A stretch of DNA of 64,000 bases from Alienimonas californiensis (GTDB taxonomy: Bacteria; Planctomycetota; Planctomycetia; Planctomycetales; Planctomycetaceae). The stretch covers positions 1,514,501 to 1,578,500 of the forward strand of contig NZ_CP036265.1 in assembly GCF_007743815.1 (NCBI RefSeq). The letters run 5' to 3'. Shown piece by piece: positions 1 through 9,000 of this stretch (position 1 is the first letter of the stretch; each line of letters starts with the position of its first letter). A program made the position numbers and the translations under genes. The notes under the pieces are model-generated. The model did no database searches, was not told where the DNA came from, and saw only the letters and a program-made list of their open reading frames with translations.

Positions 1-3000
1 GTGTCCCCGGAGCCGACCCGTTCGCCAGTTTCTCCCCGTCCGCGTCGGCCGAACCGGGGGCCGTCCCCCCGCCCCCCGCCGGCACGACCGGCAAACGCCG
101 GTCGCGTTCCTGCCCGACGCGTTCCTGCCCGGCCCGGCCCGACCGGGCCGGGTCCCGGGCGAGCATCTCCCGCACCACCGCGTCCCGCCGGCGGCGCCAG
201 CGGGCGGAGGCCCGGGAGGGCCCCGGCACGCCCCCGGCCGCCGCCGCGACCAGCGCGGCGGCCTCGTCCAGTTCAAGGTTCTCCAGATCGAACCCGGCTT
301 CGGTCTGCGGGGCGTCGAGCGCGGAGACGGGTTCGCCGGGGGCGCCCTCGGCCGCTTCGGGGGCGGCGTCGGGGGCGGCGTCGGCGCCGGGGGCCGAGGC
401 GGGGGCGTCGCTGGGGACGACCGCGGGGGGCGGGCCGACGGGGGCGGTGGGGGCGGCGTCCTCGAAGGTCGGCAGGGGGCCGCGGCGGAACAGCGGTTGT
501 TCCAGGCCGCCGCTTTCGACGCGGAAGGTGCTTTCCACCTCCGGGTCCTGCCCGGGCCGCACGATTACGAACTGGAACACCGCCCCTTCCGCCCCGAGGT
601 TCTGGAAGTAGGGGTCGGACAGGTAGGCGCTGCGGAACGGATCGCCGATGAGGTAGTAGGCGAGGTCCGGCACGGTCAGGGCGGGCGCGCCGGGCTCGTC
701 GAGGCCTTCGGTCAGGCCCTGCTGATCCTGGTAGATCCAGAGCTGCAACTCCGGCAGGTCCGACGCCGGGGCGCCGGCGGCGGGGGCGGCCTCGTCCAGA
801 TCGGCGAAGGGCGGCGGGGCGACGAACGTCGGCGCAGCGACCACCGGCGGGGCGAGTTCCGGCGGGGCGACCGGCTCGGGCTCCGGGTCCGGCAGCGGAT
901 CGGAGGCGACCACGTCGCCGAACACGAACGTCAACGGGGCGTTCGCGCGGGTGAGGTTGGACGTGGCCGTGGCGAGGTTCCCGACGCCGACGAGCCGGAT
1001 CGACGGGTCGAAGCTCGCGATGAACGCCCCGGGGAGCGTCCCGCCGTTCGCCGCCGCCTGGTTCGCCAGGTCGATCAGTTCCGCCCCGATCGGCAGCGAC
1101 TGCGGGCCGAAGTTGTAGACAGTCCCGCCGGCGCCGGGGGGCAGTTGGTTCGGGGAGAGCTGGCCGTTGGGCAGGATCAGTTGGACGGTGAGGTTCTGGT
1201 CCGCGATCCCCCCCCGCCGCGTGCCGGCCTCGACGGCGAAGTCGACCGGGAGGCCGGTGTCGATCGAGAGCAGCTCGCCGGTCTGGCCGACGCGGAAGGT
1301 GCCCGGGGGGCTGCCGGTGACGGGGATCAGCGTGCCGGGCAGCGGGGCGACGGCCTGCCCGGTGCGAGTGGTCAGCCGGCCGTCGCCGGCGAAGTTGACG
1401 TCCCCGCCGGCGACCAGGGCGGCGCGGGTCACGCGGGACGTGCCGCCCCGGATTTCGTAGCGGACGGCCTCGCCGACGGCCCGGGTGACGAAGACCCCGC
1501 CGACGGCGAACACCGACGCCGTGCCGGAATCGGTCGTCACGCCGGCCACGACGCCGCCGTCCATGCCCAGCGCCGCGCCGATCGTCAGCGTTTGCCCGCC
1601 GCGCTGAGCGACGCCGACGCCGTTCCCGTCGGCCCGGGCGGCGACGACGGCGGCGTTCAGGTTGATCGCCCCGACGTTGCCGGGGTTGGCGAAGCTGGCG
1701 ACGCCGATGGAGCCGGACGCCTCCAGGGCGACGACGCCGGCGGTGATGCGGTCGGCGCCGGGCTGGACGATGTCCCCGCCGCGGGCGAGCACAGCGACGC
1801 TGCCGGTCGTCGGGTGGCTGCCGACGTCGGCGTTCAACCGCACGCCCTCGCCGGCGCCCAGTTCCGCCCGCACCCCGCCGTACACGTCCGCATTGACGAT
1901 CAGGTTGCCGAGCGGGGCGTCCGCCCGCACCGTCCCGCCGGCCTGCAGGCCGTTGGCGGCCAGGCCGACGACGGTCTGCCCGACGGCGACGACGTCCGGC
2001 ACGGCGACGGACTCGATGATCACGTCGCCGGTCCCCAACGGCCTGCCGAAGTTATCGATCCGCAGGTCGCCGGCGGTCGTCTCGGCGGCGAACGTGTCGA
2101 AGGCGACGTCGAGGGCGTTCAACGCCGTGCCCACGCCGGTTCCGGCGAGGGCGGCGAAGGCGGAGCCGCTCAGATTCGTCGCCCCGGCGCCGTCGCCGGT
2201 CAGGCCGTCGAGGATCGCCCCGCCGGCCTCGACGCCGACCCGCCCGGCGCCGGCGCTCACCTGGGTGAGGGTCACGTCGCCGGTCCGCGACCGCAGCACG
2301 ACGGTCCCGCCGGCGGCCCCGTCGACCGTCGAGATCGAGGCGAAGACCGCCCCGGCCTCCTGCATCGTCAGGGCGCCGAACGCCTCCAACCCGGCGTCGC
2401 CGCCGTCAGTGGTCAGCGTGGCGCCGGCGGCGAGGATCAGGGCGCCGCCGTTCGCCTTCAGCACGGCGTGGCCGCCGGTCGTGGCGACCGCGGCGCCGGC
2501 CTCGACGGCGATCCCGCCGCCGGCGATCGCGGCGAGGGCGCCGCCGCCCAGGTCCGTCGCCCCGGCGGTGTTCTGCACGGTGAGGGAGCCGGCGACGAGC
2601 AGGTCGACTTCGTCCGTGGCCCGCAGGCCGGCGGTGAGGGCGCCGACGCTGTCGGCGACCGTGCCGACGGTCAGGTTCCCGCCGACGTCCGCGAGCCGCA
2701 CCGAGCCGCCGACCGGGGCGCCGTCGAAGGCGCTGACGGCCAGCGTGGCGACGTCCACCTCCAGCCGGTCGCCGTCGGCGTCGGTCGCCCCGCCGACGCG
2801 GCCGTCGGCCCGGATCGCCAGGTTCGCGACCCCGGAAAGGTCCGCGGCGGCGTCGGCGCCGCTTTCGATCACCGATCCGCCGGTCCGCAGGACGAGGGCG
2901 TCGGCGATCGTGCCCAGGGTGAGTTCGCCCGCCGTCACGTCGCCGGCCTTGAAGGCGGCGTCGCCGTTGCCGATCTCCAGCACGGCGGCGGTCAGGCGGT

Positions 3001-6000
3001 CCGCCTCAGCGTCGGTCAGGTTGAAGTCCCCGGCCCCGCCGCCCAGGCCGATGGTGCGGCCGGCGGTGGAGTTGTGGAGGAGAATCGCGTCGGCGGCGGC
3101 GGCGATCGAGGCGGCGGCCCCAAGGTTCAGGTCCGCGGCGGTGACCCGCACGTTCCCGTTGCCGGCGACCGGGGCGGCGGTCCCGGCGACGACCGAGCCG
3201 GTCCCGAGGACGCTCAGCGTGCCGCGGGCGTCGGGCGTCGTGTCGCCGTTGTCGTTCAGCAGGAAGTCGGCGTCGAGCGTCACGTCGCCGTCGGCGGTGC
3301 GGATCGCGCCGTCGACGACCCGCACGCCGTCGGTCGAGGTCGCGCCGGTCACGTCGCCGCGGACGGTGACGGTCCCGGCGGCCGTGTTCTCGATCAGGGC
3401 GTTCGGCCCGACGTAGACGCCGTGGGAGTCCGTCCCGCCGCCGCCGACGCCCGTGACGAGCACCGGCCCGCCGGCGGAGTGAATCCGGGCCGGGGCGCCG
3501 GTGCCGTCCCCGTTCGTGTCCTGCAAGAGGTGGACGCCGTCGTTCTGAGTCGTGCCGGCGCCGCCGGTTCCGGTGACGGTCACCGGGCCGGTCGTGCCGC
3601 CGATCACGCCGCCCAGCGCCAGAGAGACGCCGCGGTTCTGCGCGCCCGTGCCGTCCCCGCCCGTGCCGGTGACGACCGCGGACGTGCCGGAGATCGCGGC
3701 GCCCCGCAGCACGTAGACCCCGACGGCCGCGTTCGTCCCCCCGTCGCCGCCGAAGCCGGTCACGGCGGCGACGTCGGCGGCGAGGATTTCGGCGTCGAAG
3801 TCCAAGAGCACGCCGACGTTCAACTGACCGCTGCCGGCCCCGCCGGTTCCGGTGACCGTCACGTTCCCGTCGGCGGCGGTCGAGGCGATCGCGGAGCCGG
3901 CGCCGCTGACGAACACGCCGTAGTTGAAGTCCACGCCGGCCCCGCCGGTCCCGGTCACCTCGACCGCCCCGCCGCCGGTCGCCGCGATCACGCCGCCGCC
4001 CGTCAGGAGCACGCCGCGGTTGCCCGAGGTCGTGCCGTCGCTGGCGCCCGTGCCGGTGACGGAGATGGCCCCGGTGCCGGTGGTGCGGATCGCGGCGCCG
4101 GCGAGGGTGACGGCGGTGAAGTTGCCGGCGTTCGCCCCGCCGTCGTTCGCCAGCAGGGTCACGTCGCCGTCCGCGGCGGAGACGGTCACGCCGGGGTTCA
4201 CCACGATCGTGCGGCAGGCGATCACGTCGATCGCGCCGGCGCCGGTCGCGGTCACGTTCGTGGCGAGGAGAACGTTGTTCGCAGAGAAACCGTAACTCCC
4301 GTCGGCGCCGGCGGTCACGGCGGCGTTGATCCGCAGGTCGCCGTCGCAGTCGCCGTCGCTGTCGGCGGCGAGGAACACACTGCCGTCGGCGGCGCTCACC
4401 GCCGCGTCGATCGTCAGGTCGAAGGTCGCGGCGAGGCGGATGTCGCCGGTCCCGGCGACGCTCACCCCGGTCAGCCCGTCGACGGCGCCGACCGTCAAGC
4501 TCTCCTCAGTGACGGGGCTCCCGTCGTCGGCGGAGAGGTGGATCGGCCCGTTCCCGGTCACCCGGGCGGCGACGACGGTCCCGTCGGCGAGGTCCAGGTC
4601 GGCGTCGTCGTTCCCGGCTCCGGCGTTCGCCCCGATGCCGGTCCCGGCCCGCAGGGCCACGAAGCCCGCCGTGATGTTGGGGGTCTCGCTCATGGTGGAG
4701 CCGTCCGTGATCGCCCCGCCGGCGGTCAGCGTGACGAGGCGGCCGACGTTCACGAGCGAGCCGACGGCGACGTCGTCGGACTCGACGAGCCGCACGTCGT
4801 GGGCGCCGGCGTTGGTCGCGGAGAGCGTGCCGACGTCGATCCGCAGGGCGTTGTCGGTCACGCCGTCGTCGCCGATGCCGTCGTAGGCGGACAGCGTCAG
4901 CCTCGGGGCGACGATCACGACGCCGGCGCCGGTCTGGCTGATCGAACCGCGGTTGCCGTCGGCGGAGCCTTCGGCGTCGGCGGTCACGGAGAGGGTCCCG
5001 CCGGTCGCGGTGACGGAGCCGCCGTCGAAGACGACGTCGTCGCCGGCGGTCAGGGCGAAGTCGGCGCCGACGGTGACGGCGTGGGCGACCGTCAGCGAGC
5101 CGTCCCCGGCCAAGTCCGTCGCGGTGACGGCCCCGCCGCCGCCGGCCCGGCTGGCGGTCAGCCCGCCGACGGTCCCGACCGTCAGCCCGCCGCTGACGTC
5201 GGTGAGGTAAACGGCGCCGTCGGCGTCGAAGGCCAGCGTATCGACGGCGAGTTCCAGCGGGGCGCCGGCGCCGGCGCCGATGAAGGAACCGGCGATCAGC
5301 GCGGCCGCGTCGGCGGTCACCTTCACGCCGCCGCCGAGGTTCTCGATGTACTGCGTGGCGGTCAGAGTCGCCGTGCCCCCCCCGCCGGCCGTGATCCCGC
5401 TCTGGAGGCGGAGGGCGTTCGCCTGCAGGGAGACGTCGCCGTCGGCAGCGGAGATCCCGCCGCTCTGCACGTTCACGAGACCGGCGCTGCGGAGGGCGAT
5501 GTTCCCGGTCCCCGTCGTTTGAATCGCGCCCGTGGAGCCCGCGAAGTCAAGGTCGACGCCCGTCTGGGCAGTGGCCTCGAGGAAGGTCGCGGTCACGTTC
5601 AGCGTGCCGGCCCCGTTTCCGTCGACGATTGCCCCGTCGCCGGCGCCGAGGAAGGCGTTGAACTGGGCGGCGACCGTACCGACCGTCAGGTCGCCGCCGA
5701 TCGCGACGATGTTGAGCGAGCCGCCGCCCGTCGCGGCGGCGTTCGTGACCGTCAGCCCGCCGCTGAGATCGCTCAGTCTGAGGTCGCCGGCCCCGGCGAC
5801 GGCCGTGACGGAATCGACTTGCAGCTCGATCGCGTCTCCGCCGCCGAGGTTGCCGCCGGCCTGCAGGTCGGCGGCGGTCGCGGTGACGTTCACGGCGGCG
5901 CCGTTGGCGTCGACGATCGCTCCGGTCGCCGTCAGCGTGACGTCCCCCGTGCCGGCGTCGACGGCGCCGAGGTTCAGGTCGCCGATGCCGTCGACGAACA

Positions 6001-9000
6001 TGTCGCCGTTGGCGGTGGAGGTGTCCACGTTCAGCGCGGTCGCGGCGAACAGGTCCAGCGACGTGGCCGCGGAGCCGACGCCGTTCGCGGTCAGGTCGAT
6101 CACGGCGGCGGTGAGGTCGGCGACGCCGTCGTCGGTCCCGCCGAGGATCGCCCCGGCGGCGGTCACGGTCGCGTTCCCGGTCACGGCCAGCGTGCCGGAG
6201 GCGAACGCGACGTTGCCGACGTCGGCGGCGACGGTCAGGTCGCCGTCGACGGAGCCGCCGTTGAAGGCGGCGGCGTCGGCGTTGACGATCAGGGAGTCGC
6301 CCGCCGCCCCGGTCACGGCGTTCTCGAACGTCACGGCGCCGTCGGTCGCCGTGAACGTCGTCGTCCCGGCCGCCGCATTGTCGGCGTTGAACGTGACGGC
6401 GTTGTTATAGGACTGCAACAACGCGGTGCGGACGGTGGTCGTGTCGACCTGAGTCGTGCCAGTCGTGTTCGTCTGAATGAACCGCAGCCGGTTCGTGGCC
6501 CCGACGGCGCCGGCGAACAGGATCGTCTCGCCGCCGCCGATCGTCAGACTCATCCCGGCGGCGGCGTCGCCGACCGATTCGAGCGTGCCGCCGAACAGGA
6601 TCGACCCGCCGACGGTGATGGCGAGGTCGGTCCCGAGGACGACGTCGTCGTCGAACTGCACCGTGCCGGTCGTGGCGACGGCCGGAGTCGCGGAACTGCC
6701 GCCGCCGGCCTCGTTGAGCCGGGTCGTGCCGCCGCCGTCGGTCGTCAGGCTGGCCAGCCGCACGTCGGCGGTATTGGCGGCGTTGCGGCCGACGAGGTCG
6801 TTGAAGGTCGTCGCGCCGCCGGCGGTCACCGTCAGGGCGCCGACGCCGTCCGCCTCGGCCCCCGCGGAGTAGCCGACGACGCGGCCGTTGAAGGTCGCGT
6901 CGGTCCCGGTCAGCGTGCCGGTTCCGCCGAGGCCCAGCGTGCCGCCGTAGGTCTGGACGGCTCCGGTGACGGTCAGATTGCCGCCGACCGTCAGGCTCTC
7001 GACGGCGACGGCGGCGGTCCCGGCGTTGATCGTCAGGGAGCGGTTGCCGGCGGCGTCGGTGACGGAGCCGGTGACGGTCACGGAGCCGTCGGCGTCGTTC
7101 GCGCCGTCGTCGGTCGTCGTGTCGACCGTCACGTTGCCGGTGAGGACGAAGTCGGCGTTGATCTGCACGTCGCCCGCGTCGGCGCCGATCGCCCGGGTGA
7201 CGATCCGGTCGCGGAGGTGGAAGGTCGCGGCGGTGACCGTGACATCGTTGAACGCGGTGGCGCCGCTGCCGATCTCGTTGGCGGTGACGGTCCCGGTCCC
7301 GGCGTCGATCACCAGATCCGCGGAGGTCGCCCCGGAGGCCTGGACGACGCTGTTGAAGACGACGTTCCCGTTGCCGGCCGAGACGTCGATCGTCCGTGCG
7401 GGCCCGGTGAGCAGCACCCCCTGGAACGCGACGCCGTTATCCGTCGTCTGGCTGCTGGTCGTGATGTCGCCGGAGAGCTGCGCGACGCCGGCCGTCACGG
7501 CGAACGAACGCACGTTGAGGACGTCGCCGAAGATGTTCGACCGGGCGGCGGAGAGCGTGACGGTCTCGTCGGCGGCGGCGTCCACGCCGCTGATCCCGTT
7601 CACCGTAATCGCGTCGCCCGCGCCCCCGGCCGTCTGGATGACGAGGTCGCTGCCGTCGGCGAGACGGAGGCTCGTGTTGCCGAAGAATCCGTCGAATTGA
7701 ATGACGTCGGCGCCGGCGGTCCCCGTGTTGCGGAAGGTGGTCAGGACGCCCGCGTCGATGTGGAAGTTCGCCCCGGCCGCGGCCAGGTAGTTCTGCGAAC
7801 CGGTCGTCGCGTAGTCGGCGCCGAGGAAGTTGATCGCGGCGGTGGCGTTGTTGCCGACCGCCAGCGAGTCGGCGCCGACGGCGGCATTCGTGCCGACGCG
7901 GCCGAGGGTGATCGCCCCCGAACCGGCCGTGTCGTTGATCGTCACGGCGCCGAGAGCCTGGATGGCGCCGACGTCGCCGAGGGCGACGGCCCCGGAGCCG
8001 GAGGAGATCGTCAGGGCCCGAGCGTTCGCGGCGTCGTCGGCGTCGAGGGCGCCGGTGACGGTCACGCTGCGGAAGACCCCGTCGCCGTTCGCGTCCGTGC
8101 CGGCGGTCGTGTCGATCGTGATCGCCCCGTCGAGGCTCACGGCCTCGACGTCGATCAGCAGGTTGCCGGTCGAGGTCGCCGACCCGAGGGTCAGGTTCGC
8201 GGCGAGGTTAACCGTGTCGACCCCGTCCCCGCCGAGGATCGACAGGGCGGCGGCGTAGGCGGCGTCCACGGAGGCGACCACCACGCTGTCGTCGCCGGTC
8301 CCGGCGTCGATCGTCAGGCTGGCGGTGGGGTTCAGGAACGTGACCGACTCGCCCAGCGTACTGTCGATCGTCATGTAGCCGGCCGCGGCGTCGTCGGAGA
8401 GCGTGATCGTCTCCGCCCCGCCGGTGAAGACGAACTGCCGGTCGGCGACGTTCAGGTTGTCGAGCACCGGCTCGAGGCCGACGTACTGGATCGAATGGGT
8501 TCCGACCCCGTCGAAGACCGCGACCGAGCCGTCGTTGGCGTTGACGAACGTGTGGACGACGGAGGCGAACGCCCCGCCGCCGGTCAGCACGAGGTCGTCG
8601 CCGACGCCGACCGTCTGGGTTCCGCCGTTCCACTCGATGGGGGTGGTGAAGAACCCGCCGGCGTAGTCCACGGTAAGGGTGTCGTTCCCGTCCAGGCCGT
8701 TGAGGACCAGCCCGCCGGCCGTCAGGGCGGCGGCGTCGCCGCGGAGGACCTCCACGACCGGCCCGCCGTCGGTGGAGCGGGTGACGACCAACTCCGTGCC
8801 GTCGAGAGCGACAGAGAAGGCGTCGGCGTCGGCGGTGCCGTCGATCGTGACCGGGACCGCGTCCAGCGCCGTGAGGGTCAGATCGTTGCCGTCCCCGCCC
8901 TGGTAGTCGGCCTGGAACCGCTGGGCGCCGAAGGCGAGAATGTCCCCGTCGGCGAGGTTGCTGAACTCCCCGACGAGGGCGTCGATCCCGTCGTTGTCGA